DNA of 21,728 nucleotides, taken from positions 1 through 21,728 of the IMG/VR virus record IMGVR_UViG_3300002851_000033; one strand, given 5' to 3'. The position numbers and the translations under genes were made by a program. Origin of the DNA: a virus. The notes beneath the pieces were generated by a model. The model did no database searches and was not told the DNA's origin. It saw only the letters and a list, made by a program, of their open reading frames with translations. The first letter of the stretch is position 1, and every line of letters begins with the position of its first letter. This document shows positions 12,310 through 19,618 of this stretch, one piece after another.

Positions 12310-14241
12310 CTATTCCTCCTCGCCCCGGGGCAGCAGGCCGCGCTCCTTTAGCCACTGCTCCCCCAGGGCGATGGGGTCCAGAACCAGGTCGTCCTCCAGC
12401 TCGGCGGCGAGCTCCTCCGCCCCGCGGGCGATCTCCTCCGGGGAAGGGGCAGGGAGCTCCTGGGCCCGGAGGGTGATGCGCTCCCGCCGGGGCAGGGGGG
12501 CGAGGCCGGAGAGGCGCTCCAGCATGTCTTCCAGCCGCATGGCGGGGGAAAGCTCCTCCACCAGGCGGCGCGCCTCCTCCTGCAGGGCCCGGATGGCCGC
12601 CCGGTCGGCCGCCCGCTTGGCGCGGGCCTCGAGGCTGTCCGCCCGCAGGGGCTCGGGAAGGAGCTCCCCGAGGACCTTGAGGGTGCCGTCCGGGTTTCGG
12701 AGGGCCACCCGCAGGGGCTGGCCCGGGAGGACCTGCACGTCCAGGACCACCACCTTCTGCCCCTGCCAGGGCAGGAGGCTCCCGTGGCGGGGGTCCAAGT
12801 ACCAGGTGCGGCCCCGGTACTGCACGGTGCCGTTCCCCCGCACCACCCGCTCCACCTGGTAGGCCGCGGCCAGGTAGAGGTCTTCCAGGCGGTACTCCGC
12901 GAGGCGGTGCCGGGGGACGAAGGCCCGGAAGAGGTCCAGGCGGCTGAGCCCGTCCTCAAGGGGCTCCCGGTGCCAGGTGCCGAGGAGCCACTGCAGGGCG
13001 CGGGCCTTGTACTCCTCCTCCAGGAGGAGGCGGTCGGGGTAGGGGTCCCGCTCGGGAGGCATCCCCTCCGCCACCCAGCGCCGGGTGTTCTGGAGGAGGC
13101 GGCGGAGCTCGGAGGAGTCCCGCTCCGTGGCGTCCGAGCCCGCGTAGCCGGGGAGCAGGGCCTCAAAAGTCTGGTGGAAGGCCCCGAAGAAGCGCTCCAC
13201 CTTCCCCCGGGTGTGGGAGACGTGGGGCCGGGAGTAGACGAGCTCAATCCCCAGGGTGCGGGCCCAGTGCTCCGACTTCTCTGAGCGGTAGACCTTGCCG
13301 TTGTCCCAGTAGATGCGCTCGGGCACGCCCCGGACGTCCCAGTCAGGGACGAGGGGCGTCTTGTCCTGGGTCATGAGGATGAGGAGCTGGTCCGTGGGGA
13401 CCTGGCTCTCCTCCCGGCTGAAGACGAGGGAGGGCACCGCCCCCGAGTAGACGTCCAGGGCCACGTGGATGCGGAGGCGGACCATCCGGTCCTCCTCGGG
13501 GAGGTAGACGAAAACGTCGCACCTGGTCATGTCCACCATGACCATCTGCATGGGGTACTCGGCCAGGACGTGCCCCGCCCAGGTGCGGGCGAACTCCCGC
13601 CTCCCCTCCTCGGAGAGGAGGGCGTAGCGGAAGGCGGGGTTCTCCTCGGCCTTCCGCAGGATGCGCCGCACCGTGGCCTCGGAGAGCCGGAACAGGGTTT
13701 CGGTGGAGTAGGGCCGGTAGAGGAGGAGGCCCGGGTCGTTGGCCTCCACGATGCGCAGGATCCTCCGGGCGCTCGCCCGGGGGTGGGCGAGCTTGAGACC
13801 CACCACGAGCTTCCTCAGCTCCGCGGGCACCCGGTGAGTTCCCCGGTCCCGCCGAGGGCGCCGTGCATACAGGAGTTGCCCCGCTTCATAGCGGCGGAGG
13901 AGCCGGGCCAGGTAGTTGGGCGTGACGCCGAGCCGCTGCGCCTCCTCCTTGATGAGGTCCCACTTGAGCCCCCGGGGGAGGTCCCGGGCCTCCGCGGCGA
14001 TCCGGGGGAGGTGGGCCTCGAGGGCGGGCTGGGAGGCGGAGGAGGCCTCCACGGGCCGGGGTTCAGGGGGGGCCTCCCGCCCCAGGGCCAGAGCCAGGAG
14101 GTCGGCGTCCACCAGGGTGCGCCAGGTGCGGCCGTGCTTCTCCTTGCGGGTGGGAATGCCGTGGCGCTGAATGAGCCTCCACGCCGAAGCGCGCGAAACT
14201 CCCAATCTTTCCGCGGCCTCATCTACGGGAAGCCAGGACAT
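12310..14241 (-). CDS. MuA-like DDE transposase
   Basis: A 643-residue transposase (Mu A has 663) that should join phage ends to target DNA during integration and replicative transposition. An N-terminal HTH (VDEAAERLGVSRASAWRLIQ, residues 6-25) is followed by a further end-binding region, then the RNase H-like core with Asp237 (MVMVDMTRCD), Asp313 (YWDNGKVY) and Glu349 (RGKVERFFG); Asp-35-Glu spacing is standard. A beta-barrel/Mu-transposase C-terminal region (about 480-540) and charged tail, which in Mu contacts MuB, complete it. The ATG at 14239-14241 overlaps the upstream HTH gene by 23 bases. Confidence 0.95.
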   Translation of the reverse strand: MSWLPVDEAAERLGVSRASAWRLIQRHGIPTRKEKHGRTWRTLVDADLLALALGREAPPEPRPVEASSASQPALEAHLPRIAAEARDLPRGLKWDLIKEEAQRLGVTPNYLARLLRRYEAGQLLYARRPRRDRGTHRVPAELRKLVVGLKLAHPRASARRILRIVEANDPGLLLYRPYSTETLFRLSEATVRRILRKAEENPAFRYALLSEEGRREFARTWAGHVLAEYPMQMVMVDMTRCDVFVYLPEEDRMVRLRIHVALDVYSGAVPSLVFSREESQVPTDQLLILMTQDKTPLVPDWDVRGVPERIYWDNGKVYRSEKSEHWARTLGIELVYSRPHVSHTRGKVERFFGAFHQTFEALLPGYAGSDATERDSSELRRLLQNTRRWVAEGMPPERDPYPDRLLLEEEYKARALQWLLGTWHREPLEDGLSRLDLFRAFVPRHRLAEYRLEDLYLAAAYQVERVVRGNGTVQYRGRTWYLDPRHGSLLPWQGQKVVVLDVQVLPGQPLRVALRNPDGTLKVLGELLPEPLRADSLEARAKRAADRAAIRALQEEARRLVEELSPAMRLEDMLERLSGLAPLPRRERITLRAQELPAPSPEEIARGAEELAAELEDDLVLDPIALGEQWLKERGLLPRGEEE

Positions 14242-14458
14242 CGCTTTCCTCCTCCATCAGATCCTCTACACCAACCCCCAGGGCCCTTGCGATTTTTAGC
14301 AACGTGGCCGCAGATGGCCTAGTTCTAGCCCCGGAAAGCAACATCGCTATATGGCCGCTTGACAGACCGGTCACTCGGGCTAGCTCCGCCTGCGTAAGGC
14401 CCCGGTCAGCCATCAGCTTTTGCATCATGCGAGGTGAAAAGCGGTGCTTTACTCTCAT
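14219..14458 (-). CDS. Small Cro/Ner-like HTH regulator
   Basis: A 79-residue DNA-binding protein, first gene of the leftward early operon, in the place of Mu ner. An XRE-type HTH is plain: MMQKLMADRGLTQAELARVT (11-30), GLSSGHIAMLLSGARTRPSA (31-50), TLLKIARALGVGVEDLM. The ATG at 14456-14458 fits the end of similarity and lies about 9 bases after a -10 box, so the mRNA probably has no leader, a known feature in Thermus. It likely represses its own and/or the opposing promoter early in lytic growth. Confidence 0.85.
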   Translation of the reverse strand: MRVKHRFSPRMMQKLMADRGLTQAELARVTGLSSGHIAMLLSGARTRPSAATLLKIARALGVGVEDLMEEESDVLASRR

Positions 14459-14466
14459 CTGAGAGA

Positions 14467-14496
14467 ATGCTAGCATCCTTTTCGTGAGTAAGTCAA
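14467..14496 (-). promoter_or_regulatory. Leftward early promoter
   Basis: Minus strand: TTGACT (14491-14496), 18-base spacer, TAGCAT (14467-14472). The expected start (about 14460) almost coincides with the ATG at 14458. The -35 box lies inside one arm of the operator palindrome. Confidence 0.65.
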
Positions 14497-14513
14497 GGGC
14501 CACTCCCTTGACT
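14491..14513. promoter_or_regulatory. Candidate operator palindrome in the divergent control region
   Basis: Perfect 9-bp arms AGTCAAGGG (14491-14499) and CCCTTGACT (14505-14513) around a 5-base centre. The left arm covers the early -35 box, so protein bound here would block leftward early transcription. Size and symmetry suit an HTH dimer. A second, weaker inverted repeat AGGGGC/GCCCCT lies at 14547-14565. Confidence 0.65.
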
Positions 14514-14597
14514 TTGGGGTCATAAGGAGAGAAGCACATCAACCTTAGGGGCACTCTCCGCCCCTGGAAGGGCCTCGGGCTCAGGAGGGGAGAAGAA

Positions 14598-15260
14598 ATG
14601 GGACGGACTAGAACAAAGGAAGCCCTAGAAGGGCCGTTCGCCAAAGAAATCATCAAGAAGATGAAGGAAATGGGATTTCGCAAACTTGAAGAGTTCGCCG
14701 ACTACTACAATATCGGAAGGACCACCGTCTACAGCCTGGTCATCGGAAGAAAGATCGGGGACAAGTACATCAAGCCGAGCCTTGACACCCTTACCAAGCT
14801 TTCCCTTGCGCTAGAAATCCCGGTAGAACAGCTCATTGAACGGCTTTACCCGGAAGGCTCCTTCCTTACAAAGAAAGAGGTGGGAGTTCCTATTATCGGC
14901 TACGTAGGCGGCGGCCCCTCCCAGCTGGAGGAGATTGAGGAGCGCACCGTCCCCGTGCGGGTCAAGGGGGACGCCCGGCACCTCGTGGCCTTCAAGGTGC
15001 GGGGCAACTCCATGTGCGCCGGGAAGCGCCCCATCTGCGATGGGGACATCGTCATCGTCAACACCGAGGACAAGGGCCACCCCGGGGCCATCGTGGTGGC
15101 GCGGCTGGACGGGAACAGCTACGTGGTCAAAAGGATGGGGCCGGATGGCACCCTGTACTCCACCAACCCCGAGGAGCCCAACGGCCCTCCCGTCATCCCC
15201 GTGGACCAAGTGGCCGAAATCGTGGGCCGGGTGGTGGAGGTGCGGAGCAAGCTGGATTGA
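14598..15260 (+). CDS. CI/LexA-like phage repressor (HTH plus S24 peptidase domain)
   Basis: A 220-residue repressor expected to maintain lysogeny. The N-terminal domain is an XRE-like HTH (KLEEFADYYNIGRTTVYSLV, residues 29-48). The C-terminal domain has the S24 catalytic serine in VRGNSM (Ser138) and the lysine in SYVVKRM (Lys178), 40 residues apart as in LexA/CI. The likely self-cleavage region is IIGYVGGGP (99-107), Gly-Gly rather than Ala-Gly. The ATG follows AGGAGGGGAGAAGAA. The N-terminal part is about 42-52% GC and the C-terminal part about 65-72%, so the gene looks chimeric. Confidence 0.92.
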   Translation: MGRTRTKEALEGPFAKEIIKKMKEMGFRKLEEFADYYNIGRTTVYSLVIGRKIGDKYIKPSLDTLTKLSLALEIPVEQLIERLYPEGSFLTKKEVGVPIIGYVGGGPSQLEEIEERTVPVRVKGDARHLVAFKVRGNSMCAGKRPICDGDIVIVNTEDKGHPGAIVVARLDGNSYVVKRMGPDGTLYSTNPEEPNGPPVIPVDQVAEIVGRVVEVRSKLD

Positions 15261-15311
15261 CAAGGACCAAGCTCAGGGCTAAAATAAGGCTAGAGTGCCA
15301 AAAGTGCCCCC
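15257..15311 (+). promoter_or_regulatory. Rightward late promoter, copy 2 of the inverted 53-bp element
   Basis: TTGACA (15257-15262), exactly 17 bases, TAAAAT (15280-15285), start expected near 15292: close to a perfect sigma-70 promoter. The 53 bases 15259-15311 equal the reverse complement of 6594-6646. It overlaps the repressor stop codon and should drive the head/tail genes. Confidence 0.85.
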
Positions 15312-15328
15312 GGGGAAAGCCCGGGGGC
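15306..15328 (+). promoter_or_regulatory. Leader hairpin of the rightward late operon
   Basis: Perfect 9-bp stem GCCCCCGGG / CCCGGGGGC with a GAAAG loop, about 20 bases before the first start codon. The base pairs differ from those of the leftward leader, but the stem is kept at the same distance from the promoter. Confidence 0.6.
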
Positions 15329-15349
15329 AAAGGCGTTTAGGAGGGAAGC

Positions 15350-15619
15350 GTGCTGAAAGCCCTGCGGATCGTCTTCGCCGCCACCGCCCTCGCGGTCCTG
15401 GTGGTGGAGGACCTCATGGACGGAGTCCCAGGCATCCAGAAAAAGGAGGAGGCCCTGAAGCGGGTGAAGGAGCTGGTGGTTTCCATCATCGGCTTCTGGC
15501 CCGCCTGGCTCCCGGACTCGGTGGTGGGCTGGGTCATTGACACGGTGGTGGCCATCTTCAACCGGGACGGCACCTTTCGCAAAGGCGCGGGCCCTCAAAG
15601 CGCCCCCGCCGGGGCCTGA
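15350..15619 (+). CDS. Small membrane-associated phage protein, possibly holin-like
   Basis: An 89-residue protein, first gene after the rightward late promoter. It has an N-terminal hydrophobic segment (IVFAATALAVLVVEDLM), a GIQKKEEALKRVKELV stretch, and a weakly hydrophobic end SVVGWVIDTVVAIFNRDGTF. The kk..a...v.........vid..V...N pattern recalls LL-H-type phage holins or associated proteins, but the match is loose. The GTG at 15350 follows TAGGAGGGAAGC. Function uncertain. Confidence 0.65.
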   Translation: MLKALRIVFAATALAVLVVEDLMDGVPGIQKKEEALKRVKELVVSIIGFWPAWLPDSVVGWVIDTVVAIFNRDGTFRKGAGPQSAPAGA

Positions 15620-15699
15620 AGCCCCCCGGTGGCCCCTCTCCCCGGAGACGGCCAGGCTGGAGAACCGAGCCTACTGGGGCGTGGTCCTGAGGAGGCCCT

Positions 15700-16710
15700 A
15701 TGCCGAGTTTGACCGGCTTCCCCAAGAATACCGATACCTCCACCCCGACCTTTTCCGGCACGCTGCGCGCCGCCTTGGCCGAGGCGCCTAGCCGCATCCC
15801 CCTCCACCCCTTCGGGGAGTTCGTGGGGAACGGCACCGTCTTCCTCTACGACGAGGAGAGCCTGCAGGCGGCCCTGCGGGACCTGGCCGAGCGGGGCGTG
15901 CCCTGGGTCCTGGACTTCCACCACCAGACGGTGCGGGTGGAGGAGGGCCAGGGCCAGGAAGCCCCGGCGGCGGGCTTCATCACCGGGCTGGAGGTGGGGG
16001 ATGACGGCTTCGTCTACGGCCTGGTGGAGTGGTCGGAGACGGGACGGGAGAGGGTGAGCCGGGGGGAGTACGCCTACGTGAGCCCTGTCTTCTACTACGA
16101 CCCCCGGCCCGACGAGCTGGGCAGGTACCGGGTGCTGGGCTACCACTCCTTCGCCCTCACCAACAACCCCGGCATCCGGATGCAAAAGCGCATAGAAGCG
16201 GAGGCGGACATGCTGGAGAAGCTCAGGCAGGCCCTGGGGCTCCCGCCCCAGGCCACGGAGGACGAGGCCTTCCAGGCCCTGGAGAGGACCCTGGCCGAGG
16301 CCCGGGTGGGCCGGGTGGTCCTGGAGGTGGGCCTGGGGGCCGAGGACGAGACGGAGCTGAAGGCCAAGCTCCTCAGGCTCCTGGCGGCCCAGGACGCCCT
16401 GGCGGAGCTGGAGAGGACCCGGGCGGAGCTGGAGGCCCTTAGGGCCGAGACCCGGGAGGAGAAGGCCCAAGCCCTGGTGCGGGCCGCCCTGGAGGAGGGG
16501 CGCATCCTGCCCCACCAGCGGGAGTTCTGGCTGGCCCAAGCCCGGGCCGATCTGGAGGCCGCCCGCAAGGCCCTGGAGGGGATGCCCCGGCTGGTGCCCA
16601 CCAGCCTGCCCCGGGCCGAGGCCCCCAGGGCCCCCCTGGAGGAGGACCCCGCCGAGCGGCTGCGCCGGGCTCTGGGCGTGAAGGACGAGGCATGGAAGAA
16701 GTGGGGGTAG
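15700..16710 (+). CDS. Mu gpI-like head protease and scaffold
   Basis: A 336-residue protein. The N-terminal protease half has the Mu I pattern: IPLHPFGEFVGN, the hallmark VPWVLDFHHQT (Asp72, His74-His75), AAGFITGLEV, and EYAYVSPVFYYD (about 123-134, Ser128), ending LGYHSFALTNNPGI. The C-terminal half (from about 165) is a charged coiled coil like the Z scaffold of Mu, which is made from an internal start in Mu. The ATG at 15700 follows GAGGAGGCCCT. This is the first head gene of the rightward block and precedes the major head protein, as in Mu. Confidence 0.9.
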   Translation: MPSLTGFPKNTDTSTPTFSGTLRAALAEAPSRIPLHPFGEFVGNGTVFLYDEESLQAALRDLAERGVPWVLDFHHQTVRVEEGQGQEAPAAGFITGLEVGDDGFVYGLVEWSETGRERVSRGEYAYVSPVFYYDPRPDELGRYRVLGYHSFALTNNPGIRMQKRIEAEADMLEKLRQALGLPPQATEDEAFQALERTLAEARVGRVVLEVGLGAEDETELKAKLLRLLAAQDALAELERTRAELEALRAETREEKAQALVRAALEEGRILPHQREFWLAQARADLEAARKALEGMPRLVPTSLPRAEAPRAPLEEDPAERLRRALGVKDEAWKKWG

Positions 16711-16713
16711 CGT

Positions 16714-17097
16714 ATGTTTGACACCGAGCGCTGGCTAGACGAATACCTGATCGCCCTGCCGGTGAAGGCGAACGCCGTCATCCGGCAGGGAGCGCTGGTC
16801 ATGGTCTCGGGGGGCTACGCCGAAGAGGCCGGGCCTGGCACCGGGCGGATTGCGCTGGGCGTGGCCCAGGAGACCGTGGACAACACCGGGGGCGCCGACG
16901 GGGCCAAGGAGGTCCTGGTGCGGCGCGGGGTGTTCCGGTTTGAGAACGACCCCGCCGACCCGGTGGGGCCCACGGAGCTGGGGAAGGACGTCTACGCCAC
17001 CGGGCCCAACACCGTGGCCAAAGGTGGCACGGGCCGCTCCAAGGCGGGCCGGGCCCTCCGGGTAGACGGAAGCTACGTCTGGGTGGAGGTGTGGTGA
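16714..17097 (+). CDS. Putative capsid decoration protein (between I- and T-like genes)
   Basis: A 127-residue, beta-rich protein (LIALPVKANAVIRQGALVMV, GRIALGVAQETVDNTGG, VLVRRGVFRFENDPADP). The layout, with a short strand-rich core and repeated glycine turns, fits small head-stabilising proteins of the DUF2190/Mu gp33-like kind, and the gene sits in the same place between protease and major head genes. The ATG follows GGGGGTAGCGT. Its stop overlaps the next ATG (TGATG). Confidence 0.7.
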   Translation: MFDTERWLDEYLIALPVKANAVIRQGALVMVSGGYAEEAGPGTGRIALGVAQETVDNTGGADGAKEVLVRRGVFRFENDPADPVGPTELGKDVYATGPNTVAKGGTGRSKAGRALRVDGSYVWVEVW

Positions 17098-17993
17098 TGC
17101 TGCTCAACAGGGAGAATCTCAACGCCCTCTCCCGCTCCCTCCGGGCCCTGGTCTTCCAGGCCCGGGAGGAGTACCGCCCCTTCTGGAACAGGATCGCCCT
17201 GGAGTCCAGGACGGAAGGGCGGGTGGGGGTCTACACCTGGCTGGAGGACTTCCCCACCATGCGGGAGTGGAAGGGGGAGCGCCAGGTCCAGAACCTGAGC
17301 CTCAAGACCATCAACCTGGAGAACGCCGACTGGGAGATGACCTTCGCCATCGCCCGCAAGGACGTGGAGGACGACCTCCTGGACCAGGTGGGCGCCAACG
17401 CTCGCGAGTACGCCTTCCGCTGGGCGCAGCACGACGACTACCTGGTGACCCAGCTCCTCCTCAAGGGCTTCAGCGCCCAGGGGCCTGACGGCGCCAACTT
17501 CTTCGGCACCCACCGGGTGGGCAAGAAGAACTACCAGAACGCCGGCACCAACCCCCTCACCCGTGAGAGCTTCCGGGCCGCCCTGGCCGGGATGCGCAGC
17601 CTCCAGGACAGCCGGGGCTACCCCCTGGGCTTCTTCCTGGACCGCCCGCTCCTCATCGTGGGCCCCCAGCTGGCCCCCACCGCCACGGAGATCGTGGGGG
17701 TCCAAACCCTGCCGAGCGGGGGGGCCAACCCCGACTACGGGGCGGCCGAGGTCGTGGTCAACCCGTGGCTGGTGGACAGCTACGCCAGCTACTGGTTCCT
17801 GGTGGACGGCTCGCGGCCCATCAAGCCCCTCATCCTGCAGCGGCGCATGGACCCCGAGTGGGTGGCCAAGACCGACCCCGAGGACGACCACGTCTTCCGC
17901 CACAACGAGTTCGTTTTCGGCGTGTACGAGCGCAAGGCCGTGGGCTACCTCTACTGGCAGCTGGCCTACGGCTCCACCGGCGCCGGCTCCTGA
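17097..17993 (+). CDS. Major head protein (Mu gpT-like)
   Basis: A 298-residue capsid subunit. Family features include the N-terminal LSRSLRALVFQAREE helix, TEGRVGVYTWLEDFPTMREW (about 38-57), FAIARKDVEDDLLDQVGANA, NFFGTHRVGKKNYQN, and LIVGPQLAPTATEIV with the C-terminal EDDHVFRHNEFVFGVYERKA. Length fits Mu gpT (about 305). I chose the ATG at 17097, seven bases after GGAGG and overlapping the previous stop; two GTG codons lie just upstream. Confidence 0.9.
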   Translation: MLLNRENLNALSRSLRALVFQAREEYRPFWNRIALESRTEGRVGVYTWLEDFPTMREWKGERQVQNLSLKTINLENADWEMTFAIARKDVEDDLLDQVGANAREYAFRWAQHDDYLVTQLLLKGFSAQGPDGANFFGTHRVGKKNYQNAGTNPLTRESFRAALAGMRSLQDSRGYPLGFFLDRPLLIVGPQLAPTATEIVGVQTLPSGGANPDYGAAEVVVNPWLVDSYASYWFLVDGSRPIKPLILQRRMDPEWVAKTDPEDDHVFRHNEFVFGVYERKAVGYLYWQLAYGSTGAGS

Positions 17994-18430
17994 TGATCAC
18001 CCTAGAGGACCTCCGCCACGCCCTCCCCCTGGACACCCTCCTCTACCTGGTGGACGAGGAGGGGGCGGGGGTCCTCACCCCGGAGGGGGAGGCCCGGGCC
18101 CAGGCCGCCCTCAGGGAGGCCTGGGGCGAGGTGGAGAGCTACCTGGCCCAGCGCTACGCCCTCCCCCTCCCCGCCCTGCCCGAGGTGCTGCGGGCCAAGG
18201 CGCTGGACATCGCCGTCTACCGGCTCGCCCTCAGGCGGGGCATCCGACCCGGCACCGCCGACGAGGTCCTCCTCCAGCGGTACCGGGACGCGGTGGCCTT
18301 CCTCAAGGACGTGGCCCTGGGCAAGGCCAGCCTCCCCCTTCCCCCAGCCTCCGCCCCGGCCCAGCCCAAGGGCGGGGCGAAGGTCCGGGGTACACGGATC
18401 TTTAGCCGGGAGAGCCTGGAGGACTTCTGA
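17993..18430 (+). CDS. Mu gp36-like head-tail joining protein (DUF1320)
   Basis: A 145-residue protein, expected as a connector/adaptor at the portal exit. It has the typical gp36 opening with an acidic segment, then EARAQAALREAWGEVESYLA, QRYALPLPALPEVLRAKALD, IAVYRLALRRG and YRDAVAFLKDVALGKASLPL. The ATG overlaps the major head stop (TGATG). Gene order T-36-G/37 follows Mu-like phages. Confidence 0.85.
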   Translation: MITLEDLRHALPLDTLLYLVDEEGAGVLTPEGEARAQAALREAWGEVESYLAQRYALPLPALPEVLRAKALDIAVYRLALRRGIRPGTADEVLLQRYRDAVAFLKDVALGKASLPLPPASAPAQPKGGAKVRGTRIFSRESLEDF

Positions 18431-18915
18431 TGGGCGTGCGGCTCAAAGGGGACTGGCAGGACCTCCACCGGCACCTCCACCGCCTCTCCGGGGGCGTCCC
18501 CGAGGCGGTGAAGCGGGCGGTGGCCGAGGGCATCCACGCCCGCACCCAGCGCCGCTTTGAGGAGAGCCGGGGGCCGGACGGCCGGCCCTGGCCGCCCCTC
18601 TCCCCGGCCACCCTCCTCGGGGAGGTGGGCCGGGACCGCGCCAAGGGAGGCCTCTCCGCCCGGGCCCAGCGGCGCGTGGCCCTGCGGAAGCCCCTCATCC
18701 GCACCGGGCGCCTCCGGGCCTCCATCGCCTGGAAGGTCGCGGGGAACGCCATCGCCGTGGGCACCAACCTGGTCTACGCCGCCATCCACCAGTTCGGGGG
18801 AAGGGCGGGCCGGGGGAGGAAGGTGCGCATCCCCGCCCGGCCTTTCCTGGGCCTCACCGAGGAGGACCGCCAAGAGGCCGAGGCCCTCCTCCTGGAGTGG
18901 CTTTCCCGGAGATGA
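18430..18915 (+). CDS. Mu gpG-like virion morphogenesis protein (phage tail completion, PF05069-type)
   Basis: A 161-residue protein needed for tail or head completion. The family pattern is clear: RRFEESRGPDGRPWPPLSPA, the conserved PLIRTGRLRASIAW, VAGNAIAVGTNLVYAAIHQF and VRIPARPFLGLTEED. The ATG shares a base with the gp36 stop. In Mu, G follows gene 30; here, as in several other Mu-like prophages, it follows gp36. Confidence 0.9.
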   Translation: MGVRLKGDWQDLHRHLHRLSGGVPEAVKRAVAEGIHARTQRRFEESRGPDGRPWPPLSPATLLGEVGRDRAKGGLSARAQRRVALRKPLIRTGRLRASIAWKVAGNAIAVGTNLVYAAIHQFGGRAGRGRKVRIPARPFLGLTEEDRQEAEALLLEWLSRR

Positions 18916-19397
18916 CCGCCCCTGTGCTCGCCTACCTCACCGAGGCCTGCGTCCACGCCGGGCTACCCCGGACCCGGGTCCTCGTGCGCCGGAGCCGCGA
19001 GGAGGCCTACCGGACGGTGCCCGCCGCCCTCCTCGCCCTAACCTCGGGGAGCCTGCGGCGGGACGGGAGCCGGGTACAGGTGGGGCCCGAGCGCACCACC
19101 CGGACCCTGTATCGCGGGCTCGTGCGGGCCCGCCTGGAACTCTATGCCCGAAGCCAGGAGGAGCTGGACCGCCTCCTGGTGGGGGTACTCCTCTATCTCT
19201 GGCACACCCCCTTGGAAGCCGGGGGGTCCTATCAGGCCAAGCTGGACGAGATCGCCCTTTCGTATCAGGACGAAGAGGGCTTCCTCCTCCCCGAGAACGG
19301 GCTCGCCCTGGAGATCCCCGTGGAGGTCTACCTCCTGGAGGGGGTGGACTGGGTGCCCGTGGCGGTGGAGGTGGAAGGGCTCGTAGAGGAGGTGTGA
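18912..19397 (+). CDS. Mu gp37-like tail protein (DUF1834-type)
   Basis: A 161-residue protein in the slot between G and the sheath. Segments such as RRSREEAYRTVPAALLALTS, TLYRGLVRARLELYARSQEE and a C-terminal strand set GLALEIPVEVYLLEGVDWVP fit a tail-terminator-like fold. I chose the ATG at 18912, which overlaps the preceding stop (ATGA); a GTG at 18897 is possible. Confidence 0.7.
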   Translation: MTAPVLAYLTEACVHAGLPRTRVLVRRSREEAYRTVPAALLALTSGSLRRDGSRVQVGPERTTRTLYRGLVRARLELYARSQEELDRLLVGVLLYLWHTPLEAGGSYQAKLDEIALSYQDEEGFLLPENGLALEIPVEVYLLEGVDWVPVAVEVEGLVEEV

Positions 19398-19398
19398 C

Positions 19399-19608
19399 AT
19401 GCCCAAGGAGACCAAGGAAGTGGAGGACAAGGAGATCACCCAGCCCGACCCCACCGTGGAGGAGCTCGCCGAACTCCTCAAGGTGGAGCCCTGGGCCCTG
19501 GCGGGCCTCCGGGTGCGGATGGGCTGGGCCGTGGGGACCCGGGTCTCCCGGGCCCAGTTTGAGCGGGCCCTGAGGGAGTTCCTCCAGGGGCCCACCGTCA
19601 AGGAGTAG
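19399..19608 (+). CDS. Small hypothetical protein before the tail sheath
   Basis: A 69-residue acidic protein: PDPTVEELAELLKVEPWALA, GLRVRMGWAVGTRVSRAQFE, RALREFLQG. Similar small proteins precede tail sheath genes in other contractile phages. It does not resemble Mu gp38. Function unknown. Confidence 0.7.
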   Translation: MPKETKEVEDKEITQPDPTVEELAELLKVEPWALAGLRVRMGWAVGTRVSRAQFERALREFLQGPTVKE

Positions 19609-19618
19609 GAGGTGAAGC

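Noticed and set aside
14508-14513. Rightward promoter for the repressor using TTGACT in the palindrome
   Set aside because: No acceptable -10 box lies 15-19 bases downstream.
6594-15311. The inverted repeats as ends of an insertion sequence or of the prophage
   Set aside because: They hold promoters, the span includes only part of the phage genes, and phage genes continue on both sides.
15537-15791. Small + strand frame ending in a plausible-looking peptide (LHPDLFRHAARRLGRG)
   Set aside because: It overlaps both the small late gene and the start of the gpI-like gene, has no good start codon, and the ATG at 15700 in the other frame has a strong ribosome site.
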